The position numbers and the translations under genes were made by a program. From positions 186,001 to 250,000 of the forward strand of contig JAHBVF010000002.1 of the NCBI GenBank assembly GCA_019637685.1: a DNA stretch of 64,000 nucleotides, in the 5' to 3' direction. This document shows, piece after piece, positions 7,232 through 16,789 of this stretch (its first letter is position 1; each line of letters begins with the position of its first letter). Under the pieces are notes generated by a model. That model was not told the origin of the DNA. It did not search any database and saw only the letters and a program-made list of their open reading frames with translations. The DNA comes from Caldilineaceae bacterium. GTDB lineage: Bacteria > Chloroflexota > Anaerolineae > Caldilineales > Caldilineaceae.

Positions 7232-9478
7232 TCAGCCCACTTCTCGCACAGCCGGCACCAGCGCATCCGCGTGGTCGGGGGCCGCGCTGGCGACAAAAAC
7301 TCTGGCATCGTAAAAGCAGGCACCCGCGCCCATATCGGCCTCGTATTGGCCCACCACCCGATTGATGTTGCGGCCATCCGGGCTGTGGCTGGCCCACCAG
7401 ACCCCGGGGGCCAGGACTGTGCCGGGGATCAGATCGTCTGTGACGCGCACAATCAGCGCCACTTCACCCAGCTCATTCCAAACCCGCACGGGTTCGCCGT
7501 CGGTGATCTGGCGGGCCGCCGCGTCGGCTGGGTGCATCTGCAATGTTGGCTCTTTCTCCCGCGTGCGCAGCCGATCCACCACACCAAAAGATGTGTTGAG
7601 AAAAGAGTGGGCGGGCGGCGAGATGCAGATTAGGGGCTGGGTATTGGAGATCGGAAATTGGGGTTCGGGCGCATCAGCACCGACCCCATCCACAATCTTC
7701 CCCCAGTCCCGGCTTTCATACGTGGGCAGGGGATCGTACCCGTCATCCGCCATGCGCTGGCTGTAGAATTCACATTTGCCGCTGGGGGTGGGAAAGTTGC
7801 CCTGGGCAAACGGCAGATAGGGATCGGGCAGATTGAGCCGGGCATAGCCATCCCGCAGCAGCGTCTCCCAGTCGCAGGTATCAAACTCCGGCTGGGTCTG
7901 GGACTGGACGAGTTCGCGCAAAATCGTCTCGTCGTCTGTCTGGAAACAGTCATCCGTATAGCCCAGGCTGGCGGCCAAACGGCGGAAAATCTCCGCATTT
8001 GGCAGACATTCCCCCAGCCGCGCGATGGCGGGCCGGTTGAGGCTGAGATAGTTGTGGCCGTAGGACCGGTGCAAGTCCCACTGTTCCAATTGGGTGGTGG
8101 CGGGCAAAATGTAATCCGCGTAGTTGGCTGTGTCGGTTTGAAACTGTTCCATCACAACAGTAAAGAGGTCCTCGCGTGCCAGACCCGCGGTCACGGCTGA
8201 CTGGTCCGGGGTGGCAGAGGCCGGGTTGGCGTTGTAGACAATCAGCGCCTTGACGGGCGGGCCGATTTTCTCGCGGCTGGGGACAGAATCGACAGGCCGC
8301 GGACGGTAGTGGGAGAGGGCCACACGGGCCGGGTCCAGCGAAAGGGCGTCGCCCAGCCGGTTCATATTAATTGTGCGGGCGGCGGGGTCCCGGCGCAGAT
8401 CGGGCCGCTGAAGACCACTCAGGTCCAGCCGCCGAAAACCACCGCTGGCGCTGAGTTGGATGCCGCCTCCCTGTGTCCGCCAGCTCCCCACCAGCGCGGG
8501 CAGACAGGTAATCGTGCGCATGGCCATCCCGCCGCCCGCGTGGCGCTGCATTCCATAATTGACGCGGATGGCCGCGGGGCTGGCAGCGGCGTAGTCAATG
8601 GCCAGGGCACGAATGCGTTCGGCGGGGATGCCGGTGATGGCCGCGGCCCGTTCGGGCGTCCACGCTTTTACCCGCCGGGCCAACTGTTCAAAACCGATTG
8701 TATACTTCTCCACGTAGTCAGTGTCGTGCAGATTTTCGTCGATAATCACGTGCATCATCGCCAGCGCCAGCGCGGCATCTGTGCCCGGTCGGATGGCTAT
8801 CCACTCATCCGCTGCCTTTGCTGTGCGGGTGCGGGCAGGATCAATGACGACAACCCGCGCTCCTTTTTTGCGGGCTGCCTGCACAAACTGCCAGAGATGC
8901 AGATTGCTGGTCAGGGTGTTGCTGCCCCAAATGAGGATGAGCCGGGCGTGGGCAAAGTCCTCCGGGGCCGTGCCCAGCGTCGCGCCCAGGGTGTAGAGAT
9001 AGCCCTCGAAGCCTGCTTCCGAACAGATTGTCCGCGCCAGTTTGGATGCGCCCATCCGGTTGAAGAAGCGGGCGGCCATTCCCTCGCCCTGCAAATAGCC
9101 CAGTGTGCCGCTGTAGGAATAGGGGAGAACGGCTTGGCTGCCCCACTCTTCCACAATCGCTGCGAGCCGGGTCCCGATTGCGGCCAGCGCGCTCTCCCAC
9201 GACACCGGCTCGAACTGCCCGCTGCCCTTTGGTCCCACCCGGCGCAGGGGCGTGGTCAGCCGCCCTGTGTGATAGGTGCGCTCCAGATAGCGGTCCACCT
9301 TTCCACACAGGCGGCCCTGGGTGATGGGATGGCTGGCATTGCCCCAAATGTCTATGGCCTGGCCGGTTTGCTGGTCCACAGCCACCTGCCACGAACAGGT
9401 GTCTGGACAGTCGTGGGGGCACGCGCCAGTAACCACATCGATGGCCGGATTGTTCTGATAAAGATGGATGCGGGACAT
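7232..9478 (-). CDS. Molybdopterin oxidoreductase with [4Fe-4S] site
   Basis: A 748-residue catalytic subunit of the DMSO reductase superfamily. The N-terminus carries the iron-sulfur motif [10 protein letters not shown] with Cys20, Cys24 and Cys28 and the fourth Cys58 in GRLCGKVD. The Mo-cofactor regions follow ([47 protein letters not shown]), and the C-terminal molydopterin dinucleotide-binding domain has [24 protein letters not shown]. No Tat signal, so it should be cytoplasmic. No electron-transfer partner subunits are adjacent. I chose the ATG at 9478 because GGAGG lies 8 bases upstream; the frame remains open beyond it without support. A repeat-like segment lies at 7635-7663. Confidence 0.9.
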   Translation of the reverse strand: MSRIHLYQNNPAIDVVTGACPHDCPDTCSWQVAVDQQTGQAIDIWGNASHPITQGRLCGKVDRYLERTYHTGRLTTPLRRVGPKGSGQFEPVSWESALAAIGTRLAAIVEEWGSQAVLPYSYSGTLGYLQGEGMAARFFNRMGASKLARTICSEAGFEGYLYTLGATLGTAPEDFAHARLILIWGSNTLTSNLHLWQFVQAARKKGARVVVIDPARTRTAKAADEWIAIRPGTDAALALAMMHVIIDENLHDTDYVEKYTIGFEQLARRVKAWTPERAAAITGIPAERIRALAIDYAAASPAAIRVNYGMQRHAGGGMAMRTITCLPALVGSWRTQGGGIQLSASGGFRRLDLSGLQRPDLRRDPAARTINMNRLGDALSLDPARVALSHYRPRPVDSVPSREKIGPPVKALIVYNANPASATPDQSAVTAGLAREDLFTVVMEQFQTDTANYADYILPATTQLEQWDLHRSYGHNYLSLNRPAIARLGECLPNAEIFRRLAASLGYTDDCFQTDDETILRELVQSQTQPEFDTCDWETLLRDGYARLNLPDPYLPFAQGNFPTPSGKCEFYSQRMADDGYDPLPTYESRDWGKIVDGVGADAPEPQFPISNTQPLICISPPAHSFLNTSFGVVDRLRTREKEPTLQMHPADAAARQITDGEPVRVWNELGEVALIVRVTDDLIPGTVLAPGVWWASHSPDGRNINRVVGQYEADMGAGACFYDARVFVASAAPDHADALVPAVREVG

Positions 9479-9680
9479 AGGAATCCTCCACATTAACTCG
9501 CGCGGTGAGATCGCGCATAATATCGGGACACGAAGCGGATGACGAGTTCTGTGAGTGTACCAGCAGTCGCCATTCCTGACAAAAGGCTGCAAGAAGCGCT
9601 GATTTTCTGTGCAAGTTGCACAAGAAACCAGTGGAATAGTATGGGCAGATGTAACAATGGCGTTTTTGGCTATCTGTTTG

Positions 9681-9686
9681 TATAAT
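9681..9686 (+). promoter_or_regulatory. Possible -10 element for glnA
   Basis: A perfect TATAAT lies 90 bases upstream of the glutamine synthetase ATG. The -35 position (TGGCGT) is poor, so a regulator or an alternative sigma contact may be needed. Confidence 0.35.
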
Positions 9687-9732
9687 TCTTCACGATGTCT
9701 GCAAGGGCATCGATTGGTTAGTTTCGGATAAG

Positions 9733-9749
9733 ACAGGTGGCACACCTGT
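9733..9749. promoter_or_regulatory. Inverted repeat in the glnA leader
   Basis: ACAGGTG and CACCTGT form a perfect 7-base dyad with a 3-base centre (GCA) between the TATAAT and the glnA start. It could be an operator for a nitrogen regulator or a short leader hairpin. It does not match the Bacillus GlnR/TnrA consensus. Confidence 0.35.
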
Positions 9750-9776
9750 AGTCATCCAGGAAAGGGATTCCAGAAC

Positions 9777-11192
9777 ATGGCTTTGAATTGTACCTCTGCG
9801 GCGGATGTAGCGCAGGCGATTGAAGAGAATGGCATTCAGATCATCGATCTGCGCTTCACCGATGTGTACGGCCAGTGGCAACATTTTTCGCTGCCCGTAG
9901 AAGCCTATGACGAAGACGACATTTTCAAAAATGGATTGGGTTTCGATGGCTCATCCATCCGTGGCTTCAAGTCGATAGAGAGCAGCGATATGATGCTGGT
10001 CAGCGATCCGACGACAGCCTTTATCGATCCCATCACCGAGCACCCTACCCTCTGTCTGGTTGGGGATATTATCGATCCAATTACGAGGAGCAATTTTGAT
10101 CGGGACCCCCGCAATGTACTGAAGATGGCAGATGCGTATATGAAGTCCACAGGCATTGCCGACACAGCATATATGGGACCCGAAGCCGAGTTCTTTATCT
10201 TCGATCAGGTGAAGTATGAGACGGGCCGCTTTGCATCCGGCTACGCGGTAGACAGCGTAGAGGCTCCCTGGAATTCGGGCGAATGGGGTTCCGGCCACAA
10301 AGTGGGCTATAAGGGCGGCTACTTCCCCGTCGCTCCCTTCGACACCCTGCAGGATGTCCGCTCGGAAATTGTGCGCACAATGATTTCCGCGGGTCTGCCC
10401 ATTGAGAAGCACCACCACGAAGTTGCCACTGCCGGCCAGACTGAAATCAATATGACGTCCCGGCCCATGCTCCAACAAGCCGACAATGTGCAGCTCTACA
10501 AGTACATTGCCAAGAATGTGGCTTTGCAGTATGGCAAGACGGCTACCTTTATGCCCAAGCCGCTCTTTGAGGACAACGGCTCTGGCATGCACACCCATCA
10601 GAGCCTGTGGAAAGATGGCAAGCCCCTCTTCCACGGCGACAAATATGCGGGTGTCAGCCAGGAGGCCATCTGGTATATTGGCGGTATCCTGAAACATATC
10701 AACAGCCTATTGGCCTTCTGTGCTCCCACCACCAACAGCTACCGCCGGTTGGTTCCTGGCTACGAAGCGCCCGTTGTCATCGCCTATAGCGCACGCAACC
10801 GCTCGGCTGCTTGCCGTATTCCTGGCGGTCTCTCTTCGCCCAAGTCCAAGCGTATTGAGTTCCGCTGCCCGGATGCCGCGGCCAATCCCTATCTGGCCTT
10901 TGCCGCGATGGTGATGGCCGGTCTGGATGGCATCAAAAACAAGATCGATCCCGGCAACCCGTCCGAGATGGATATGTTTGAGAGCGAAAACATGCAAGCC
11001 GCGCGCACAGTGGAAGGCTCGTTGTCCGCGGTGTTGGACGCACTGGAAACAGACAACGATTACTTGCAGGCAGGCGGCGTCTTCAGCCAGGGCCTGCTGG
11101 ACAATTACATTGCCACCCGTCGCTTGGCCGATGTGGATGCCGTACGCCTGCGCCCGCATCCCCAGGAATTTGTGATGTATTTCGGCGTCTAA
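9777..11192 (+). CDS. glnA: Glutamine synthetase type I
   Basis: A 471-residue dodecameric-type glutamine synthetase that makes glutamine from glutamate, ammonia and ATP. Signature regions are GFDGSSIRGF (about 55-64), MGPEAEFFIF with metal-ligand glutamates (133-142), the ATP region KPLFEDNGSGMHTHQSLW (261-278), the NSYRRLVPGYEAP latch and NRSAACRIP. Length and alignment fit the GSI-beta group. The usual adenylylation sequence NLYDLP is replaced by DMFESE with Phe401 where the modified Tyr would be, so adenylylation control is probably absent. A strong terminator follows. Confidence 0.97.
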   Translation: MALNCTSAADVAQAIEENGIQIIDLRFTDVYGQWQHFSLPVEAYDEDDIFKNGLGFDGSSIRGFKSIESSDMMLVSDPTTAFIDPITEHPTLCLVGDIIDPITRSNFDRDPRNVLKMADAYMKSTGIADTAYMGPEAEFFIFDQVKYETGRFASGYAVDSVEAPWNSGEWGSGHKVGYKGGYFPVAPFDTLQDVRSEIVRTMISAGLPIEKHHHEVATAGQTEINMTSRPMLQQADNVQLYKYIAKNVALQYGKTATFMPKPLFEDNGSGMHTHQSLWKDGKPLFHGDKYAGVSQEAIWYIGGILKHINSLLAFCAPTTNSYRRLVPGYEAPVVIAYSARNRSAACRIPGGLSSPKSKRIEFRCPDAAANPYLAFAAMVMAGLDGIKNKIDPGNPSEMDMFESENMQAARTVEGSLSAVLDALETDNDYLQAGGVFSQGLLDNYIATRRLADVDAVRLRPHPQEFVMYFGV

Positions 11193-11215
11193 ACGCCTAT
11201 AGGGACAAAATTCAA

Positions 11216-11249
11216 GAGAGCAGCAGCTACGCGCTGCTGCTCTCTTTTT
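11216..11249 (+). terminator. Intrinsic terminator after glnA
   Basis: GAGAGCAGCAGC (11216-11227) pairs perfectly with GCTGCTGCTCTC (11233-11244) across a 5-base loop and is followed by TTTTT. A textbook Rho-independent terminator 24 bases after the stop codon. It separates glnA from the second synthetase gene. Confidence 0.9.
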
Positions 11250-11375
11250 ATCTGGCGGTCTATCTGGCGGCAACGGCAAGCCAGTGATACAATGCAACCA
11301 GAAGTGCCCCAGACAGCCGAAGGGATCGCGAGGCCCACAGGCGTCACGTCTGGCTTTTTTTAGGGAAGTTATCTG

Positions 11376-12749
11376 ATGGGGGGACGAATGCAGAACGATG
11401 TGATGGCGAGCGACAAGCGCCGAGAACGTTTGGCCGCAATCGACGAAATTATCAAACGCGCGGACATTCGTTTTGTGCGTCTTCAGTTTAGCGATATTGT
11501 GGGCAGCGCCAAACAGGTGACGATTCCCATCAGCCACTGGGATGACGCAGTGGAGAACGGCGTCTGGTTTGACGGCAGCGCGGTGGAAGGTTTTGCCCGG
11601 GTGGCCGAGAGTGATATGTATCTGGTGGCCGATCTGGACACTTTCGCGCCGATCCCCTGGGAGATGGAATTGTCCACAGCCCGGGTGATCTGTGATGTGT
11701 ATACGCCGGACGGCACACCTTTTGCCGGCGATCCCCGCTTTGTGCTCAAACGCCAGTTGGCCAGGGCCGCGGAAATGGGCTTTGATTTTATGATCGGCCC
11801 CGAATTGGAATTTTTCCTCTTTCGCCCCCACCGGGACGGTTCGCTCATTCCCTTGCAGCCCCACGACGAAGCCGGCTATTTCGATGTCAGCACCGATCTT
11901 TCCCATTCTGTGCGCCGCCAGATGATCGATGCGTTGAGCGCGCTGGGCATTCGCATCGAAGCTGCCCATCACGAAGTTGCCAGCGGCCAGAGCGAGATCG
12001 ACTTTCAGTACGGCCCGGCGCTTTCGATTGCTGATTACACAATGACCCTGCGGATGACGCTGAAGGCCATTGCCCAGAAAAATGGGCTGCACTGCACTTT
12101 CATGCCCAAACCCATCACCGGCATCAACGGTTCGGGGATGCACGTACACCAGAGCCTGTGGCGCAGAGGCAAGGGTATCACCGCGATGTACGACCCGGAG
12201 AACGATTACGACCTGAGCCAGGAGGCGCTCCAATTCATTGCTGGCCAATTGGCCCACGCCAAAGCCATGGCCCCGCTTCTGGCCCCGCTGGTCAACAGCT
12301 ATAAACGACTGGTCCCCGGCTACGAAGCGCCGATCTATCTTTCCTGGGGGCGCACCAACCGCAGCGCGCTGATCCGCATTCCCCGCACATCCCGCAATCG
12401 TCCCCAAAGTACCCGCTGCGAGCTGCGCTGCCCAGACCCCAGCGCCAATCCCTATTTGGCCTATACAGTAATGCTGGCCGCGGGGCTGGACGGTATCGAA
12501 CAGCGCATGGCTCCCCCGCTGCCTTCGGAGGAGGACCTCTTCCACATGGACGACGCGCGGGCCGGTCTGGAGACATTGCCCGGCAGTCTGGGGGATGCCC
12601 TGGACGCGCTGAAAAAAGACCCGGTGATTCAGGAAGCATTGGGGCAGCACGTGTATGAGCGCTATGTGGAAGCCAAAAGCCAGGAGTGGAACGACTATCA
12701 GTTATTTGTGAGCCAGTGGGAATTGGATCGATATCTGAAGATTTATTAG
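11376..12749 (+). CDS. Second glutamine synthetase (type I, alpha-like)
   Basis: A 457-residue glutamine synthetase family protein, clearly diverged from the gene just upstream. It retains WFDGSAVEGFARV, GPELEFFLF, AAHHEVASGQSEID, NGSGMHVHQSLW, NSYKRLVPGYEAP and NRSALIRIP, so the metal and ATP sites look intact. It is shorter than the beta type and lacks the adenylylation loop, as in GSI-alpha enzymes of Bacillus and Thermotoga. It may be a true synthetase or a gamma-glutamyl-amine ligase. Two starts are possible: ATG 11376 or ATG 11388, the latter with GGGGGGA upstream. Confidence 0.9.
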   Translation: MGGRMQNDVMASDKRRERLAAIDEIIKRADIRFVRLQFSDIVGSAKQVTIPISHWDDAVENGVWFDGSAVEGFARVAESDMYLVADLDTFAPIPWEMELSTARVICDVYTPDGTPFAGDPRFVLKRQLARAAEMGFDFMIGPELEFFLFRPHRDGSLIPLQPHDEAGYFDVSTDLSHSVRRQMIDALSALGIRIEAAHHEVASGQSEIDFQYGPALSIADYTMTLRMTLKAIAQKNGLHCTFMPKPITGINGSGMHVHQSLWRRGKGITAMYDPENDYDLSQEALQFIAGQLAHAKAMAPLLAPLVNSYKRLVPGYEAPIYLSWGRTNRSALIRIPRTSRNRPQSTRCELRCPDPSANPYLAYTVMLAAGLDGIEQRMAPPLPSEEDLFHMDDARAGLETLPGSLGDALDALKKDPVIQEALGQHVYERYVEAKSQEWNDYQLFVSQWELDRYLKIY

Positions 12750-12835
12750 CAGCAAAAGCGGACAAAGTCAGCAGCCATCAGTAACGCTCGGCGGCTGACA
12801 AATGTTTGCTTTCCAGAAGGGCGAGGGAGAAACAC

Positions 12836-13429
12836 GTGCGTGCATTGGTGGAACGCATCCGCAACGAAGGACGCAATCTGGGGCAGGGCATTCTAAAAGT
12901 GGATGGCTTTATCAACCACCAGTTAGACCCGGTGTTGACAGCCGCGATGGGGCAAGAATTTGCCCGGCGTTTTTCCACGGCAGGGGTGGAAAATGTGACA
13001 AAAATCGTCACTGCCGAAGTAAGTGGTATTGCACCCGCGCTGACAGTGGCAATGGCCTATGGCGTGCCAGTGGTCTATGCCCGCAAGCACCGGCCCATTA
13101 CAATGCCCAACGGTTTCTATTCATCCCAGGCCCCCAGCCACACCAAAGGCGGTGTCATCCAGTTGATGATTTCGCCAGAGTATTTGCAGCCCAGCGACCG
13201 GGTGCTGCTCATCGACGACTTCCTGGCCACCGGCAAAACTATCAACGCGCTGGCGGATCTGATTGCCCAGTGTGGGGCCACTCTGTGTGGCATCGGCTGC
13301 CTGGTGGAGAAGTCTTTTGAGTCGGGTCGCCAGCAGTTGGCGCATCTGGGCGCGCCGATTGTCACCCTGGCTATCATCGACAGTATGGAAGGCGAGAGTA
13401 TTGTCGTGCGCGACCCGACGGAAGAATAA
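12836..13429 (+). CDS. xpt: Xanthine phosphoribosyltransferase
   Basis: A 197-residue type I phosphoribosyltransferase that joins xanthine to PRPP to make XMP in purine salvage. The PRPP-binding loop is VLLIDDFLATGKTI; the substrate part includes FINHQLDP near the start and the flexible loop PSHTKGGVIQLMIS typical of Xpt. The length matches the family. I chose the GTG at 12836 with GAGGGAG upstream. It follows the second glutamine synthetase by 86 bases and may be co-transcribed. No purine riboswitch is visible upstream. Confidence 0.92.
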   Translation: MRALVERIRNEGRNLGQGILKVDGFINHQLDPVLTAAMGQEFARRFSTAGVENVTKIVTAEVSGIAPALTVAMAYGVPVVYARKHRPITMPNGFYSSQAPSHTKGGVIQLMISPEYLQPSDRVLLIDDFLATGKTINALADLIAQCGATLCGIGCLVEKSFESGRQQLAHLGAPIVTLAIIDSMEGESIVVRDPTEE

Positions 13430-13487
13430 CCACAAAGTCACGAAGACACAAAGAAGATTTCTGACTTTTCTTCGTGACTTTGTGGTT
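13428..13487. terminator. Perfect 19-bp inverted repeat between convergent genes
   Basis: AACCACAAAGTCACGAAGA (13428-13446) is exactly complementary to 13469-13487. The arms overlap the stop codons of xpt and of the convergent nitrilase gene. It probably acts as a bidirectional terminator. The sequence type (CACAAAGTCACGAAG) looks like part of a dispersed repeat family. Confidence 0.7.
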
Positions 13488-14287
13488 TAGTCGTACAATT
13501 CTTCCCGCCGGTCTGCGAAGATGGGAATGCGTTGCCGCACTTCGTCCACAAAGGCCGGGTCAAAGCTCACCGTCAGCAGCGCCTCACTTTCGCCCCCCTC
13601 TACCAGCGCCTGCCCCCAGGGATCGATGACCGCGGACGCGCCGCCAAACTCCACATTTTTGCTCTCCCCCACCCGATTGCAGGCCAGCACATAGCACTGA
13701 TTTTCGATGGCCCGCGCCCGCAGCAGTGTGCGCCAGTGGGCTTGACGAACCCGCGGCCATTCCGCGGGCAGAATCATCAGCCGCGCGCCGTCCAGCGCAT
13801 AACGGCGGAAAAGTTCAGGGAAGCGCAGGTCATAGCAGATAGCCAGGCCGGCCTTGCCCCAGGGGGTGTCGGCCAGCGTGCGCTTCTCGCCACCGGTCAA
13901 ATAGAGATGCTCGTCTAGCATGGGAACCAGGTGGATTTTGCTGTAGTTGGCCTGGAGTGCGCCTGCCGGGGAATAGAGCGCGGTCGTATTGTAGTAGCGT
14001 CCGTTGCGGCTTTCCAGCAGAGAACCGGCCAGCCAGACCCGATTGTCACGGGCCAGCCGGGCAAAGTCACCGAACGCGCCGGGTTCGTCCGCGGTCTGGG
14101 CCAGGGGAGCCGCGTGCGCCGCGGCATTTTCCAGATCGTAGGCCGTGTTCCACAGTTCGGGCAACACCACCAACTGACTGCCGCGTCGAGCAGCTTCTGC
14201 CACAAAACCGGCGGCCCTGTCAAAGTTATGGGCGGGCTGGGCCAGAACGCAGTCCATTTGAACGAGTGTAACGCTAAGTTGGGACAT
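13487..14287 (-). CDS. Nitrilase-superfamily amidase (omega-amidase-like)
   Basis: A 266-residue carbon-nitrogen hydrolase. The catalytic triad is visible as Glu44 (LVVLPELW), Lys117 (YSKIHLVPM) and Cys151 (GLAICYDLRFPELF). The sequence around Cys and the tail (RAIENQCYVLACNRVG) resembles Nit2/omega-amidases, which hydrolyse 2-oxoglutaramate and 2-oxosuccinamate formed from glutamine or asparagine transamination. Its place beside glutamine synthetases fits that role. I chose the ATG at 14287 (GGAG upstream) rather than the longer frame, whose extra part lies in a repeat. Confidence 0.88.
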   Translation of the reverse strand: MSQLSVTLVQMDCVLAQPAHNFDRAAGFVAEAARRGSQLVVLPELWNTAYDLENAAAHAAPLAQTADEPGAFGDFARLARDNRVWLAGSLLESRNGRYYNTTALYSPAGALQANYSKIHLVPMLDEHLYLTGGEKRTLADTPWGKAGLAICYDLRFPELFRRYALDGARLMILPAEWPRVRQAHWRTLLRARAIENQCYVLACNRVGESKNVEFGGASAVIDPWGQALVEGGESEALLTVSFDPAFVDEVRQRIPIFADRREELYD

Positions 14288-14334
14288 TATCGACTCCGAG
14301 TAATGGTTGCCAAGACGTTGCGTGGCTATTTTCA

Positions 14335-14420
14335 AATCAGGCGACACGACCGGTTGACACCGATAGCAGTGAAAATCATCCACAGATAGCACAGGTTTTC
14401 ACAGATTGAATCCGTGTTCC
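14335..14420. repeat. 85-bp dispersed repeat, copy 1
   Basis: This stretch (starting AATCAGGCGACACGACCGG, then TTGACACCGATAGCAGTGAAAAT and CACAGATTGAATCCGTG) closely matches 26873-26957 in the same orientation. It is noncoding. The rest of 14288-14542 holds no gene that I can support. Confidence 0.75.
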
Positions 14421-14542
14421 CTTTTATTCGCGTATACAACCCTATTTTCAGAACAGTATTCATGCCCGAATTGAGTACAAACGGCAATGAAAATGGGAGG
14501 TAGCGCAAGCTGTCAGCTTGCATTACAAGGGCTATTTCCAGA

Positions 14543-15811
14543 TCAGACCGCGCCCAGCACTTCATCCAAAAAGGCGTTGCGGAACTTGCCCTGGGGATCG
14601 TAAACCCGGCAGAGGGCCTGGAAATCTGCCAGGCGGGGATAGCCAGCCCGAATCGCGGCCGGGCTGAGAGTGGAGAGCTTGCCCCAGTGGGCGCGGGGCG
14701 CAAAAGGAGCCAGTCGCTCCTCCAACACAGGCAACAGCCGTTGCAGACCGGCCCAATCCTTCTTCCACGAAAAATGGAGGGCCACTGTTTCCCGGCCATA
14801 GGCTGTACTCAGCCACAGATCGTCCGCGGCCACACTGCGCACTTCGGAGATGTGCAACAGCGGCTCGATCTCCCGGCGCAGGGTTGTGATCGCGGCCATT
14901 GCTGCCACCGCATCGCGCCGGGCCACGAAATACTCCGTCTGCAATTCGTTGCCACTGGCCGGTACGCTATTCACCACAAAATGGGGCAGCCGTTCGTGCC
15001 AGGGACCGGGAATCCCCATCTGCGCTGTGCAGGGGGCTGGGTCCATCGCGGTGACCGGGTGCAGGTGACGGGTGGCAAGGGTCGCGCCGTGGAAAGTGGA
15101 CGGTGGTATTTGGCCCGTTTCTCTTGGCAACCGGTGCTTCAGCCAGACCTGATTGACCCGTTCCTGCTGCCAGTCGATAAAGAAGCTGACGCTGTAGGCG
15201 TTGGCAAAAATGTCGTCGAAATGGGCATCGGCCTGGGCACGGGGCATATTTTCGTAGACCATCTGCTGCATCTCAAAGGCCGGCTCTGTCTGCAAAGTAA
15301 TCTGTGTCACAATGCCCAGCGCGCCCAGACCGACCACAGCGCCCAAAAATGTTTCCCCATCGGTCTGCCGGGAGAGACGCACAATCTCTCCGTCCGCTTT
15401 CACCAGTTCCAGGGCAGTCACAGCCGTGGCCAGATTGCCGTTGCTGTCGCCGGAGCCGTGGGTGGCCGTGGCAATCGCCCCGGCCACTGTGATGTGGGGC
15501 AGAGAGGCTATGTTGTGTATGGCTCGTCCTGCCCGGTGAAGCTGCGCGCACAGATCGCCGTAGGTGATGCCCCCGCTGACTGTGACCGTTCCCTGGGCTG
15601 GATCAATCGCCAGATGGCTAGGCATTCGGTCCAGGGAAATATGTTCGTGCGCGGAATCGGTGATGGCGTTGAAGGAGTGGCGGCTGCCAAAAACCTTCAC
15701 CCGACGACCGCGGGCCACAATCTCCTGTAACTGCTCAACCGATTCAGGCTGGTGGACTGTATTGGACGTGTACACAACGTTTCCAGCCCAATTGTGTCTA
15801 AAATCATCCAT
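14543..15811 (-). CDS. Alditol oxidase (AldO family)
   Basis: A 422-residue FAD oxidase. It resembles Streptomyces AldO along its length: NWAGNVVYT at the start, GSRHSFN with His45 at the position of covalent FAD attachment, NIASLPHITVAGAIATATHG for FAD binding, GPWHERLPHF, and the substrate/C-terminal parts EVRSVAADDLWLS, AHWGKL and DPQGKFRNAFL. AldO oxidises xylitol, sorbitol and similar polyols at C1 with oxygen, giving aldose and H2O2. No signal peptide. A second, more distant homologue lies at 45141-46352. The exact polyol is unknown. Confidence 0.88.
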   Translation of the reverse strand: MDDFRHNWAGNVVYTSNTVHQPESVEQLQEIVARGRRVKVFGSRHSFNAITDSAHEHISLDRMPSHLAIDPAQGTVTVSGGITYGDLCAQLHRAGRAIHNIASLPHITVAGAIATATHGSGDSNGNLATAVTALELVKADGEIVRLSRQTDGETFLGAVVGLGALGIVTQITLQTEPAFEMQQMVYENMPRAQADAHFDDIFANAYSVSFFIDWQQERVNQVWLKHRLPRETGQIPPSTFHGATLATRHLHPVTAMDPAPCTAQMGIPGPWHERLPHFVVNSVPASGNELQTEYFVARRDAVAAMAAITTLRREIEPLLHISEVRSVAADDLWLSTAYGRETVALHFSWKKDWAGLQRLLPVLEERLAPFAPRAHWGKLSTLSPAAIRAGYPRLADFQALCRVYDPQGKFRNAFLDEVLGAV

Positions 15812-15971
15812 CGGCAGGCTCCTGTGACGGTTCGGTGATTCGGCTGCTTTATGCGTGGCGGTTCCCAGAGCATTGCCTATAAATCATACACCATTCACGC
15901 CCAAAACGTTATGACCGTTTCAGCCATCTCATCTGATTTTTGAGCTATGCGTCCGTGCGTTTTTTTTATGC

Positions 15972-16001
15972 TTGACAGAAAAGAGAAAGGCGAGATACAA
16001 T
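15972..16001 (+). promoter_or_regulatory. Sigma-70-type promoter for the ComEA-like gene
   Basis: TTGACA (15972-15977), an 18-base spacer, then TACAAT (15996-16001). It lies about 80 bases upstream of the ATG at 16079 and is among the best promoter matches in the window. Confidence 0.65.
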
Positions 16002-16078
16002 CGTATGTGAATCGACAGCCATCCCCCTGGCTGTATGAGCAGCCCAAACTCCATATCTTTCCTACTGGAGAATCGGCC

Positions 16079-16777
16079 ATGCAAACGCCATCGATGCCGT
16101 CGCCCCCGCCAGAGGTGACTACACCCCAACCGATGATTCTGACGCCTCTGCTCGCGGCCCAACTGATTGGGCTGGGCGCGCTGCTGGCAACGATCCTGCT
16201 CGGTGTACTCCTCTTTCTGCTGGACAAGCCAGACCCCGCGCCGATTGCGCTGCATCCGCCTCCCACACCCGCGCCCACAGCCACGCCACAGCCCACGCCT
16301 ACGCCCAGCCCATTGACAGTCTTCGTCAGCGGCGGGGTAGTCCAGCCCGGCGTCTATGTGTTGGGGTGGGATGCCCGGGTGGGAGACGCGCTGGCTGCTG
16401 CCGGTGGGTTGGCCGCCGGCGTGGATGGCGCGCAGGTGAATCAGGCCGAACGGCTCTTTGACGGCGCACAGGTACACGTGCCCCAAGCAACAGAGAGCGT
16501 TGGGCCAGCGGAGACAAACGGGCCGCCCCCCGGTCTATCTGGAAATATGGCGTTGGCCGCGCCGGCGGACGGCGCGGCAACAGGCGGGAATAGCGGTCTG
16601 GTCAATCTGAACACAGCCAGCGCGGAAGGGCTGATGTCCCTGCCGGGAATCGGGCCGAGCAAAGCCGCGGCCATCATCGCCAACCGGCCCTATGATGCGG
16701 TGGACGATCTGGACCGGGTTCCCGGCTTTGGGGCCAAGACGATTGATCAGCTACGGGAGCTGGTGACGACGCGGTAG
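16079..16777 (+). CDS. ComEA-like helix-hairpin-helix DNA-binding membrane protein
   Basis: A 232-residue protein. It has one N-terminal membrane helix (about 26-48, LLAAQLIGLGALLATILLG), a Pro/Thr-rich spacer, an SLBB-type domain (TVFVSGGVVQPGVYVLG through QVHVPQ) and a C-terminal helix-hairpin-helix pair starting LVNLNTASAEGLMSLPGIG. This order is that of ComEA, the DNA receptor for natural transformation. No comEC is adjacent, so the competence role is inferred. The ATG has TGGAG upstream. A 24-bp inverted repeat follows. Confidence 0.88.
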   Translation: MQTPSMPSPPPEVTTPQPMILTPLLAAQLIGLGALLATILLGVLLFLLDKPDPAPIALHPPPTPAPTATPQPTPTPSPLTVFVSGGVVQPGVYVLGWDARVGDALAAAGGLAAGVDGAQVNQAERLFDGAQVHVPQATESVGPAETNGPPPGLSGNMALAAPADGAATGGNSGLVNLNTASAEGLMSLPGIGPSKAAAIIANRPYDAVDDLDRVPGFGAKTIDQLRELVTTR

Positions 16778-16789
16778 GGGGACGGGTGG

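Noticed and set aside
10707..12650. A 647-residue minus-strand frame opposite both glutamine synthetases
   Set aside because: A shadow of two strongly supported genes; composition is typical of antisense GC-rich frames.
12750..12835. A possible purine riboswitch before xpt
   Set aside because: Only 86 bases separate the genes, and the conserved aptamer core sequences are not seen.
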